From Phosphoribacter sp044220725 (GTDB lineage Bacteria > Actinomycetota > Actinomycetes > Actinomycetales > Dermatophilaceae): a DNA stretch of 15,318 nt. Made by a program: the position numbers and the translations under genes. Location: positions 1 to 15,318 of the forward strand of contig JBGAQN010000067.1 in assembly GCA_044220725.1 (NCBI GenBank), read 5' to 3'. Of this stretch, positions 8,079-14,034 are shown piece by piece. Numbering within the stretch: the stretch's first letter is position 1; each line of letters opens with the position of its first letter. The notes under the pieces were generated by a model. That model did no database searches. It saw only the letters and a program-made list of their open reading frames with translations, and was not told where the DNA came from.

Positions 8079-8579
8079 ATGTTCGAGCTCGACGTCAATC
8101 TGCCCGAGCGGCTGCGGCCGCTGGCCTGGCTCGTTGGGCGGTGGGAGGGCGCTGGCGTGCTGGGCTACCCGACGATCGAGTCGAAGCACTATGGGCAGGA
8201 GATCCACTGCTGGCATGACGGGCGGCACTTCCTGCAGTGGGAGGCGCGGGCCTGGATCCTGGACTCGGAGAACGGGGCCCGGGTGCGGCCGGCGGCGATC
8301 GAGACTGGGTTCTGGCGGCCGGGGGAGGACGGAAGCGAGGTCGAGCTGTTGCTCACGCATCCGACCGGGATCCTCGAGATGTATTACGGGCACATGGAGC
8401 CGGCCAAGATCACCTTGCGCACCGACTCAGTGATGCGCTCGCCGCACGCCAAGGAGTACAACGCGGCGACCCGGCTCTATGGGCTGGTCGAGGGGTCGTT
8501 GATGTACACGATGGACATGGCCGCGGTCGGCCAGCCGTTGCAGCCGCACCTATCCGCCCAACTCAAGCGCGTGGGGTAA
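8079..8579 (+). CDS. Nitrobindin-like heme-binding beta-barrel protein
   Basis: A 166-aa protein of the FABP-like/nitrobindin family (THAP4 C-terminal type), which binds ferric heme in a ten-stranded barrel and isomerises peroxynitrite or senses NO. The family marks are present: PLAWLVGRWEGAG with the GxWxGxG motif at residues 20-26, the ESKHYGQEI strand, ETGFWRP, LLTHPTGILE and, near the C-terminus, GQPLQPHLSAQL, in which His157 is at the position of the axial heme ligand. ATG 8079 was chosen because AAGGGG sits 5 nt upstream and because the protein then matches family length. An in-frame ATG at 8019 would add 20 residues and overlap the start of the divergent DsrE-like gene. A twin hairpin region follows. 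Confidence 0.9.
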   Translation: MFELDVNLPERLRPLAWLVGRWEGAGVLGYPTIESKHYGQEIHCWHDGRHFLQWEARAWILDSENGARVRPAAIETGFWRPGEDGSEVELLLTHPTGILEMYYGHMEPAKITLRTDSVMRSPHAKEYNAATRLYGLVEGSLMYTMDMAAVGQPLQPHLSAQLKRVG

Positions 8580-8597
8580 GCGAGGGGGCGCTAACGG

Positions 8598-8660
8598 GAG
8601 CGGCGTGGCCGTCCTTTGTGGAGTGCTACCCACACCCCAGTGTGGCCAGCACTCCACAAA
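8598..8660. repeat. Long hairpin, copy 1 of a 63-bp direct repeat
   Basis: Arms TTTGTGGAGTGCT (8615-8627) and AGCACTCCACAAA (8648-8660) are perfectly complementary over 13 bp. After a 2x2 internal loop, CCACAC (8630-8635) pairs with GTGTGG (8640-8645) around a CCCA loop. The hairpin starts 36 bp after the nitrobindin-like stop and could end that transcript. There is no T-tract, which is common for actinobacterial terminators. The same sequence recurs 105 bp downstream. Confidence 0.95.
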
Positions 8661-8702
8661 CCGCAAGCTGAGCGCTTGGGCTGAGTGAGCGGGTGGCGAC
8701 AG

Positions 8703-8765
8703 GAGCGCCGTAGCCGTCCTTTGTGGAGTGCTACCCACACCCCAGTGTGGCCAGCACTCCACGAA
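8703..8765. repeat. Long hairpin, copy 2 of the 63-bp direct repeat
   Basis: This copy differs from copy 1 at about three positions and keeps the same two-part stem, with arms at 8720-8732 and 8753-8765. Weaker similarity extends about 20 bp further upstream, so the duplicated segment was probably nearer 85 bp. It lies 3 bp beyond the minus-strand TGA at 8771-8769, so it could serve as a terminator from either side. The rest of the 8580-8886 gap holds the two hairpins, the possible coding remnant and the fur promoter. I see nothing else in it. Confidence 0.95.
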
Positions 8766-8768
8766 CCT

Positions 8769-8880
8769 TCACACCGCGCGGCGGAGCCCGTCGTGGGCTG
8801 AGTAGACCTCGCGGCAGAGCTGCGGCTGGACTGACCACGGCACGCAACCGGACTGAGCGCGGGAGAGGGCGGCATACAGT
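8769..8880 (-). pseudogene. Possible C-terminal coding remnant on the minus strand
   Basis: Read on the minus strand this stretch gives LYAALSRAQSG, CVPWSVQPQLC and REVYSAHDGLRRAV followed by TGA. About 31 of 36 third codon positions are G or C, and its Tyr-Ala pair is written TAT GCC, as in nearly all real genes here. No convincing start codon is present: going upstream the frame enters the fur gene antisense, where the protein looks artificial. It may be the tail of a lost gene cut by rearrangement. I cannot assign a family. The alternative is chance coding potential in GC-rich DNA. Confidence 0.25.
8875..8880 (+). promoter_or_regulatory. Predicted -10 element of the Fur-family gene (leaderless)
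   Basis: TACAGT fits the actinobacterial TANNNT -10 consensus and ends 6 nt before ATG 8887, so the transcript would start on the initiation codon. No ribosome-binding site is present to compete with this reading. The -10 overlaps a copy of the recurrent CGGCATAC word. No clear -35 is visible. Confidence 0.4.
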
Positions 8881-8886
8881 GGGGTG

Positions 8887-9306
8887 ATGACGGACCTGGC
8901 AGCGGTGTTGCGCGCCAACGGGATGCGGTTGACGCCCCAGCGGCGCCGCGTCGTCGACGCGCTCGCGCGGCTCGGGCACGCTACGCCTGACGCGGTCACC
9001 ACGGAGGTCGGCGCCGACGGGGGCGCGGCCCTGCCCGCCTCGACCATCTACCGCGCCCTGGAAGCCCTCGAAGAGCTTGGTCTGGTCGCCCACACCCACC
9101 TGGACCACCGCGCGCCGACCTTCCACCTGGCCGGGCACGCCGACCACATCCACCTCGTCTGCCTCGGCTGCCGCGCCGTCGACGAGGTCCCGGTCGCGCT
9201 CGCGGGCGAGTTCGTCGCCAGCCTCACCGCTGCGCGCGGCTTTCGGGCCGACGTCACCCACATGGCCGTGCACGGCTGGTGCGCCTCGTGCGGAGGACCC
9301 CGATGA
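8887..9306 (+). CDS. Fur-family metal-responsive transcriptional regulator
   Basis: A 139-aa Fur-superfamily repressor. Residues 1-75 form the winged helix: MRLTPQRRRVVDALARLGHATPDAV and the recognition-helix region ASTIYRALEALEELGLV. Residues 76-139 form the dimerisation and metal domain, with a HADHIHLVCLGC segment that supplies histidine ligands and Cys92-x-x-Cys95, and a second pair Cys132-x-x-Cys135 near the C-terminus, together the structural zinc site. Which metal it senses (Fe, Zn, Mn or Ni, or peroxide) cannot be decided by eye. ATG 8887 follows an in-frame GTG at 8884. I prefer ATG because of the spacing from the -10 hexamer. Its stop overlaps the next start as ATGA, so it is translationally coupled to ygfZ. 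Confidence 0.92.
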   Translation: MTDLAAVLRANGMRLTPQRRRVVDALARLGHATPDAVTTEVGADGGAALPASTIYRALEALEELGLVAHTHLDHRAPTFHLAGHADHIHLVCLGCRAVDEVPVALAGEFVASLTAARGFRADVTHMAVHGWCASCGGPR

Positions 9307-10409
9307 CCTCGTATGCCGTCCGCTCACCGCTGCTGTCCACCCCCGGTGCCGTCGTGGCCGAGGGCGTCGACGCCGGGGTGGCCGCACATTACGGCGACCC
9401 GATGCGCGAGCAGCGGTTGCTCACCGAGGGGCTGGCCGCGGTCGACCTTTCCAACCGCGGCGTCGTCACCATCACTGGGCCGGATCGGCTCTCCTGGCTG
9501 CACTCGATGACCACGCAGGCTCTGACTGGCCTCGCGCCGGGTGTGGGCACGGAGTCCCTCGTGCTCAGTCCCAAGGGCCACATCGAGCACGCCCTGCACG
9601 TCGTTGACGATGGCGCGACGACCTGGCTCACCGTCGAGCCGGGCACGTCGCAGGCGCTCGTGGCCTGGTTGGAGGGGATGCGCTTCATGCTCCGGGTGGA
9701 GGTCGCCGACGTCACCGACCGGTATGCCGTCCTCGGAGAGCCGTTCGCGCAACCCGCCGCCCCTGGTGAGCCGATGGCATGGGTAGACCCCTGGCCGGGA
9801 GTCGTCGACCCGGTGCCGGTCGGGCGGGCGGGGCGGATCGCGGCATACGGGCCGGTGGAAGGGCACCCCGCGCAGGGGCGACGGTGGCGCGAGGTGATCG
9901 TGCCGCGCGAGGGCCTGGTGAGCTTCGTCGGGGACCGGCCGCTGGCGGGGATCTGGGCGGCCGAGGCGCTGCGGATCGCGGCGTGGCGGCCGCGGCTGGG
10001 GTTCGAGACCGACCACCGGACCTTGGTGCAGGAGGTCGACTGGCTGCGTTCGGCGGTGCACCTGTCCAAGGGGTGTTACCGGGGGCAGGAGGCGGTGGCG
10101 CGGGTGCACAACCTCGGCAATCCGCCGCGGCGGCTGGTGTTCCTCCACCTGGACGGGTCGGGGCACGTGCTGCCCGAACGGGGCGCCGAGGTGCGGCTCG
10201 CGGGTGGGACGGACGCTGGCGCCCCGGGCTCGGGCACCTCCAATCGACCGGTGGGGTTCGTCACGTCGGTGGCCCGGCACTACGAGATCGGACCGATCGC
10301 CCTGGCGTTGGTCAAACGGTCGCTCCCGGTCGAGGCGGCACTCGTCGTCGCCGATGGGGTCGGGGGTCCCGGGATCGCGGCCACCCAAGAGGTGATCGTC
10401 GCTCCCTAA
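9303..10409 (+). CDS. ygfZ: YgfZ/GcvT-family folate-binding protein for Fe-S cluster enzymes
   Basis: A 368-aa YgfZ-type protein related to the glycine-cleavage T protein. These proteins bind tetrahydrofolate and help assemble or repair certain Fe-S enzymes. The diagnostic motif KGCYRGQE is at residues 256-263, with the conserved Cys258. The N-terminal GcvT fold is recognisable from ITGPDRLSWLHSMTTQ. The C-terminal barrel contains RRLVFLHLDG and GFVTSVA, the latter typical of the family. The start is ATG 9303, which overlaps the fur stop, with GGAGG 6 nt upstream. Coupling to a Fur-family regulator suggests control by metal status, and similar pairs occur elsewhere in Actinobacteria, from memory. 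No sign of truncation. Confidence 0.94.
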   Translation: MTSYAVRSPLLSTPGAVVAEGVDAGVAAHYGDPMREQRLLTEGLAAVDLSNRGVVTITGPDRLSWLHSMTTQALTGLAPGVGTESLVLSPKGHIEHALHVVDDGATTWLTVEPGTSQALVAWLEGMRFMLRVEVADVTDRYAVLGEPFAQPAAPGEPMAWVDPWPGVVDPVPVGRAGRIAAYGPVEGHPAQGRRWREVIVPREGLVSFVGDRPLAGIWAAEALRIAAWRPRLGFETDHRTLVQEVDWLRSAVHLSKGCYRGQEAVARVHNLGNPPRRLVFLHLDGSGHVLPERGAEVRLAGGTDAGAPGSGTSNRPVGFVTSVARHYEIGPIALALVKRSLPVEAALVVADGVGGPGIAATQEVIVAP

Positions 10410-10475
10410 GCGGCCGATCTTCGGTCGACAGCCCAAGAAGGTGAAAATCTTGCGGTCAGATGGAAGAATGACGGC

Positions 10476-11342
10476 ATGATGTCCGCCTCCGCTCGCCCCG
10501 TCTCGACCGCCGGCACCCTCATCACCATCGCCCCGACCGGCGCTGAGACCGCCAAGGCCGACGTCCCTCAGCTGCCGACGACCCTCGACGAGCTCGTCGA
10601 GACGGCCCGGCGCTGCGAGGCGGCCGGTGCGGGCCTCGTCCACATCCACGTGCGCGACAGGGAGCACAAGCCGACGCTGGACGCGGCATACCTGCGCGAT
10701 GCCGTGGTCGCGGTGCGGGAGGCGACTGACCTCGTCGTGCAGCTGTCCACGGGCGGCTCGGTCCACGACCCCCTGGAGAAGCGGCTCACCGTCCTGGACG
10801 CCGACCCCGACTCGTGCTCGCTGACCTGCGGGACGACGAACTTCGGCGACGACGTCTTCCTCAACCCGTGGGGGTTCATGGTGGACCTCTATCGGCTCGC
10901 CCAAGAGCGTGAGGTGGTGCCGGAGTTCGAGCTGTTCGAGCTCGGGCACGTCCATGCGCTGCGGCGGCTCATCGACACGTGCGGGCTGCCGTTCGGGGGG
11001 CGGGTCCATGTCGACTTCGTCACGGGCGTGCCGGGCGCGATGCCCGGGACGGTCGAGGCACTGCTCGCAGGTGTCGCCATGCTGCCGGCCGAGGTGACCA
11101 GCTGGTCGGCCACCGGCATCGGTCGCTCGCACCTGCCGATCATGGCCGCGGCGCTGGCGGCAGGTGGACACCTGCGGGTAGGCATGGAGGACAACCTCTT
11201 CGTCGCACGCGGTCAGGTTGCCGAGCACAACGCCCAGTTCGTGGAACGGGCCGCGACGATGGCCGGGCTCATGCAACGACCGGCCCTCTCCACGACCCAG
11301 GCGCGCGAGCTGCTGGGGATCAAGGACCGGCGCGCGCGTTGA
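10476..11342 (+). CDS. BKACE-family beta-keto acid cleavage enzyme (DUF849)
   Basis: A 288-aa TIM-barrel protein of the BKACE family, whose founding member Kce cleaves 3-keto-5-aminohexanoate with acetyl-CoA in lysine fermentation. Other members act on many beta-keto acids. The catalytic zinc site is visible as HIHVRD (His56, His58), with GHVHAL supplying a further conserved region (His158-His160), and RVGMEDN contains the catalytic Glu239. The opening ITIAPTGAET is also typical. No thiolase, CoA transferase or lysine-fermentation gene is near, so the true substrate is unknown. ATG 10476 is preferred. An AAGAAT hexamer ends 6 nt upstream with GTGAAA 17 bp before it, so the message could be leaderless. 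A GGAAG ribosome-binding site at 9 nt is the alternative reading. Confidence 0.92.
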   Translation: MMSASARPVSTAGTLITIAPTGAETAKADVPQLPTTLDELVETARRCEAAGAGLVHIHVRDREHKPTLDAAYLRDAVVAVREATDLVVQLSTGGSVHDPLEKRLTVLDADPDSCSLTCGTTNFGDDVFLNPWGFMVDLYRLAQEREVVPEFELFELGHVHALRRLIDTCGLPFGGRVHVDFVTGVPGAMPGTVEALLAGVAMLPAEVTSWSATGIGRSHLPIMAAALAAGGHLRVGMEDNLFVARGQVAEHNAQFVERAATMAGLMQRPALSTTQARELLGIKDRRAR

Positions 11343-11378
11343 CCCGGGGCTATGCGGCCTCCGGAGCTGGTGGTGTGC

Positions 11379-11430
11379 GTGACGGAGTGCGATTGGTGGG
11401 GTGATCACGCCCGTTGGCGCACTCCGTCGC
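11379..11430. repeat. Long inverted repeat sharing its core with the twin hairpins
   Basis: GACGGAGTGCG (11381-11391) pairs perfectly with CGCACTCCGTC (11418-11428), extended by a G-T wobble and one more G-C pair. The 26-nt centre contains its own palindrome GTGATCAC (11400-11407). It lies 37 bp after the BKACE stop and could terminate that transcript. The GGAGTGC...GCACTCC core is the same as in the hairpins at 8615-8660 and 8720-8765. Confidence 0.85.
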
Positions 11431-11475
11431 GCTCGCGTTCGGCCCGGCATGCGCGGCGGGTTATGCCGTGCGGTT

Positions 11476-11536
11476 GCCCCCGAGCGTGGCCCCCGAGCGT
11501 GCCCCCAAGTTTGCCCCCAAGTTTGCCCCCGAGGCT
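11476..11536. repeat. Five-unit tandem repeat, 12-bp period
   Basis: Units GCCCCCGAGCGT (11476-11487), GCCCCCGAGCGT (11489-11500, one G extra before it), GCCCCCAAGTTT twice (11501-11524) and GCCCCCGAGGCT (11525-11536). The array lies between the BKACE gene and the XRE promoter. No credible gene covers it. The 11343-11628 gap otherwise holds the inverted repeat, the AT-rich promoter, and nothing else I can name. Confidence 0.9.
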
Positions 11537-11592
11537 GCCTACCCTTCGCGGGCCCCCCTGCTCGGTGTGGCGTTCCTCACGCTGTCTCCAGT

Positions 11593-11622
11593 TTGCATTT
11601 TGCTAACTAGAGCAAGCATAAT
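11593..11622 (+). promoter_or_regulatory. Predicted promoter and possible operator of the XRE regulator gene
   Basis: An AT-rich island stands out in GC-rich DNA. CATAAT (11617-11622) is one base from TATAAT, and TTGCAT (11593-11598) lies 18 bp upstream. The -10 ends 6 nt before ATG 11629, so transcription would begin on the start codon. The GGAG at 11623-11626 is too close to the ATG to be a good ribosome-binding site. Between the hexamers, TTGCT and AGCAA form a short inverted repeat that could be the binding site of the encoded regulator (inference). Confidence 0.5.
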
Positions 11623-11628
11623 GGAGCC

Positions 11629-12063
11629 ATGACCCCGACGCTCATGCTCGACTTGGGCAGCTACCTGCGCGAACAGCGCCGGGCAGCCAAGCTCTCGTTG
11701 CGGCAATTGTCGGAGTTGGCGGGGATCTCCAATCCCTACCTGTCCCAGATCGAACGTGGCCTGAAGAAGCCAAGCGCCGAGATCCTCCAACAGATCGCTC
11801 GCGGTCTGAAGGTGTCGGCCGAGTCGCTCTACGTACGGGCGGGGTTTCTCGACGAGCCCAGCCCCGCGGCCGCCGGCACCGGTGTGCTCATGGCGATCGC
11901 CGCCGACAGGCGGCTGACCGACCGGCAACGCCAGGTCCTCGTCGATGTCTACCGCTCGTTCGTCGACGGAGTCGAGGACGACCCGCACAGCACTGCCCTG
12001 GCCACGGGGTCCGTAGCAGACGGAGACGTGGCGCCCCCCACCCAAGTGTCACCAGGATCCTGA
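11629..12063 (+). CDS. XRE-family helix-turn-helix regulator paired with an HbhA-like gene
   Basis: A 144-aa DNA-binding protein. Residues about 9-66 are a canonical Cro/CI-type HTH: SYLREQRRAAKLSLRQLSELAGISNPYLSQIERGLKKPSAE, interrupted here only for quoting, then ILQQIARGLKVSAESLY. The rest is a variable tail ending in a Pro/Ser/Thr-rich stretch with no recognised domain. In M. tuberculosis a similar regulator (Rv0474) stands directly before hbhA (Rv0475), and here too the next gene is HbhA-like. The stop codon overlaps the ribosome-binding site of that gene, so they form one operon. Autoregulation through the short inverted repeat in its promoter is possible. The signal it senses is unknown. 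Confidence 0.9.
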   Translation: MTPTLMLDLGSYLREQRRAAKLSLRQLSELAGISNPYLSQIERGLKKPSAEILQQIARGLKVSAESLYVRAGFLDEPSPAAAGTGVLMAIAADRRLTDRQRQVLVDVYRSFVDGVEDDPHSTALATGSVADGDVAPPTQVSPGS

Positions 12064-12077
12064 GGAGGACTCCCAGA

Positions 12078-12851
12078 ATGGCCCGCAAGAACCGTATGGA
12101 CGAGATGAAGAAGGAACTCCAGAAGACCGCTGCGGAGGGCCGGACTCAACTCATGGCTATCGTCGGCGCCACCGACTTGGCCGTCGAGAAGGTCCGCGAG
12201 GCCCAGGACCGCTTCATCCAGGTGGCCAAGGAGATGGACGCCAAGAGCCTGCAGAAGGACGCCGAGCGTTTCCAGAAGGACGTCAAGAAGATCCAGAAGA
12301 ACCTCAGCAAGATCCAGGGCGACCTGGCCAAGCGCCTTGGCACGACCGCCAAGGACGTCCAGACCGTGCCCGCGAATGCGGTCGGCCACAGCATCGAGTT
12401 GGCCACCAAGGCTCAGGCGACCGTCGAGGAACTCGCCGAGCGCGGCGAGGCTCTCGTGTCCCGGATCCGCGCGCAGCGTTCGACCAAGGACCTCAAGGCC
12501 CAGGTCGGAACGACCGTTGCCGCCGGAAAGGGCGCCGTGACTACGGCGCGCAAGGCGGCGGTGTCCACCGAGCGTGCCGCCAAGGCCACCATCAAGAGCG
12601 CTGCCCAGGAAGCCAAGGTTGTTGCCGCCAAGGTCGCCGAGACGGTCGAGAAGGATGCAGAGTCCGTCGCGCAGACGGTCAAGGCCTCGGCCGCCCGGAC
12701 CCGCGCGGTCGCCCGCAAGACGACGAGCACGGCTCAGACCGGTGTCAAGAAGACCACCGCTCGCACCCGTGCGACGACGACCGGTGTCCGCAAGACGGCC
12801 GCCAAGGCCACGACAGCCGCCAAGGCAACCGCCAAGAAGGTCGGCGACTGA
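12078..12851 (+). CDS. hbhA: HbhA-like coiled-coil protein with Lys/Ala-rich histone-like tail
   Basis: A 257-aa highly charged protein. Residues about 1-115 look like a long helix or coiled coil rich in Lys, Glu, Gln and Asp (KDAERFQKDVKKIQKNLSKI). Then comes an ELAERGEALVSRIRAQRS segment that resembles the ELVERGEAALERLRSQQS region of mycobacterial HbhA. Residues about 140-257 are Ala/Lys/Thr/Arg-rich low complexity, ending KATAKKVGD, like the lysine-rich heparin-binding tail of HbhA or a histone H1-like tail. There is no signal peptide or membrane segment. GAGGAGG overlaps the stop of the XRE gene and is 9 nt before the ATG. In mycobacteria HbhA is a surface adhesin also seen inside the cell. 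In this organism a nucleoid or cell-envelope role is equally possible. Confidence 0.78.
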   Translation: MARKNRMDEMKKELQKTAAEGRTQLMAIVGATDLAVEKVREAQDRFIQVAKEMDAKSLQKDAERFQKDVKKIQKNLSKIQGDLAKRLGTTAKDVQTVPANAVGHSIELATKAQATVEELAERGEALVSRIRAQRSTKDLKAQVGTTVAAGKGAVTTARKAAVSTERAAKATIKSAAQEAKVVAAKVAETVEKDAESVAQTVKASAARTRAVARKTTSTAQTGVKKTTARTRATTTGVRKTAAKATTAAKATAKKVGD

Positions 12852-12890
12852 TACTCCCTCGGGGGGTCGTCGGTCACGGCGGGCCAACGA

Positions 12891-12902
12891 GGCGCTAGCG
12901 CC
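12891..12902. repeat. Perfect 12-bp palindrome
   Basis: GGCGCTAGCGCC reads the same on both strands and lies 40 bp after the hbhA-like stop. It has no loop and would be a poor hairpin. It could be a protein-binding site or chance in GC-rich DNA. Confidence 0.5.
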
Positions 12903-12920
12903 CCGGAGGGGTTGCACAGA

Positions 12921-12953
12921 GGTGGGCCGGTTTCCACAGGAAGCCGGCCCACC
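12921..12953 (+). terminator. Strong hairpin, probable terminator of the XRE-hbhA operon
   Basis: Arms 12921-12935 (GGTGGGCCGGTTTCC) and 12939-12953 (GGAAGCCGGCCCACC) form a 15-bp stem with a single G-T wobble and a three-base ACA loop. It lies 70 bp after the hbhA-like stop and ahead of the asparaginase gene. There is no T-tract. The second arm's last bases are also the first bases of the 17-bp tandem repeat that follows. Confidence 0.75.
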
Positions 12954-12998
12954 GGCATACCCGGCCCACCGGCATACCCGGCCCACCGGCATACCCGG
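12948..12998. repeat. Three perfect copies of a 17-bp unit carrying CGGCATAC
   Basis: The unit CCCACCGGCATACCCGG is repeated three times with no mismatch (12948-12964, 12965-12981, 12982-12998), ending 20 bp before the asparaginase start codon. Each unit contains one copy of the recurrent octamer. Perfect identity suggests recent expansion. The array is not in any gene. Confidence 0.97.
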
Positions 12999-13005
12999 CC
13001 TCTGG

Positions 13006-13011
13006 CACACT
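13006..13011 (+). promoter_or_regulatory. Possible -10 element of the asparaginase gene (leaderless)
   Basis: CACACT ends 7 nt before GTG 13019 and there is no ribosome-binding site. The hexamer is two bases from TATAAT-type sites and lacks the leading T. The -35 region would fall inside the 17-bp repeat array. The evidence is position and the lack of a leader only. Confidence 0.25.
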
Positions 13012-13018
13012 GACCCGC

Positions 13019-14029
13019 GTGCCGAACCCGTTCGCCCGAGCGCCCCGTCCTGCCCCCGTCTCCACGGCCCTCACCGAGGCCCCGATTCTCGCCCATGTCG
13101 TGCGGTCGGGGGTGGTTGAGAGCGTCCACCGGGGTTCGGCCGTCGTGACCCGCCCAGACGGGTCCATTCAGCACGCCTGGGGTGACCCGACTGGCCTGAT
13201 CTTCCCGCGCTCGGCGAGCAAGCCGCTGCAAGCGGTCGGCATGGTCGGCGCCGGTTTGAACATCCCTGCGCGCCACGTGGCCCTGGTCTGCGCAAGCCAC
13301 TCGGGCGAACCCCACCACCTGAGCACGGCGATGGAGATCCTGCGCGACGCCGGTCTTGTGGAGAGTCACTTGCGCAACACTCCCGACTACCCCGTCGACG
13401 AGATCGCCCGCGACGAGTGGATCCGAGCTGGCAACTCCAAGACCTCGTTGGCTCAGAACTGCTCCGGCAAACACGCGGGGATGCTCGCCGTGAGCGCTCG
13501 CAATGGCTGGGATCTCACCGGCTATCTCGACCCCGAGCACCCCGTGCAGCGCGCGATCACCGCTGCCGTCGAGCGCTTGAGCGGGGGCCGGGTGGGCGTG
13601 CTCGCTGTGGACGGCTGCGGGGCGCCGCTGCACGGCATACCCCTGGCTGGGCTCGCACACGCCTTCGGCCAGATCGCGGCCGCTCCTGGCGGCTCCCCCG
13701 AGGGGCTCGTCGCCGACGCGATCCGCGCCCACCCCGAGCTACTGGGCGGCACCCGCCGCGGCGTCACCGTTCTCATCCGGGAAGCGCCCGCGCGGCAGCG
13801 CCTCATCGCCAAAGACGGGGCCGAGTCGGTGTATGCCGTGGGGCTCGGCGACGGGCGTGGGGTCGCCGTCAAGATCGCCGACGGGCACATGCGGGCCAAG
13901 CCAGTCGTCCTGGCCGCGATCTTGCGCCGGATCGGAGCTGGCTCCGAGGCGGGGTATGCCGCCCTCGAGGACGCCCCGGTCCTCGGCCACGGCGAGCCGG
14001 TCGGTTCCGTCGTCGCAGTCGGGGTCTGA
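13019..14029 (+). CDS. ansA: AnsA-type L-asparaginase (asparaginase II family, PF06089-like)
   Basis: A 336-aa enzyme of the thermolabile asparaginase family best known from Rhizobium etli AnsA, which hydrolyses L-asparagine to aspartate and ammonia. It is unrelated to the E. coli type I/II enzymes. Family motifs are IFPRSASKPLQA, CASHSGE, NCSGKHAGML (about residues 148-157) and DGCGAP. There is no signal peptide, so it is cytoplasmic. The start is GTG 13019. Six bases separate its stop from the dtd ATG, so the two genes are likely co-transcribed. One codon in the HGIP segment is ATA, which is very rare in such GC-rich genes and arises because the recurrent CGGCATAC word covers it. An ammonia-releasing enzyme might respond to GlnR, but I saw no GlnR site. 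Confidence 0.92.
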   Translation: MPNPFARAPRPAPVSTALTEAPILAHVVRSGVVESVHRGSAVVTRPDGSIQHAWGDPTGLIFPRSASKPLQAVGMVGAGLNIPARHVALVCASHSGEPHHLSTAMEILRDAGLVESHLRNTPDYPVDEIARDEWIRAGNSKTSLAQNCSGKHAGMLAVSARNGWDLTGYLDPEHPVQRAITAAVERLSGGRVGVLAVDGCGAPLHGIPLAGLAHAFGQIAAAPGGSPEGLVADAIRAHPELLGGTRRGVTVLIREAPARQRLIAKDGAESVYAVGLGDGRGVAVKIADGHMRAKPVVLAAILRRIGAGSEAGYAALEDAPVLGHGEPVGSVVAVGV

Positions 14030-14034
14030 GTGTC

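Noticed and set aside
10410..10475. The CCGATCTTCGG palindrome after ygfZ as a terminator.
   Set aside because: The stem is only about four base pairs around a three-base loop, too weak to call.
9324..11450. A 708-codon minus-strand open frame opposite ygfZ and the BKACE gene.
   Set aside because: The opposite strand has clear YgfZ and BKACE motifs through the same stretch. The minus-strand product is low-complexity Arg/His/Pro/Gly and spans two genes and the gap between them.
11621..11632. A three-codon upstream frame, ATG GAG CCA TGA, overlapping the XRE start codon.
   Set aside because: The -10 hexamer overlaps this ATG, so the transcript probably begins after it. Likely chance.
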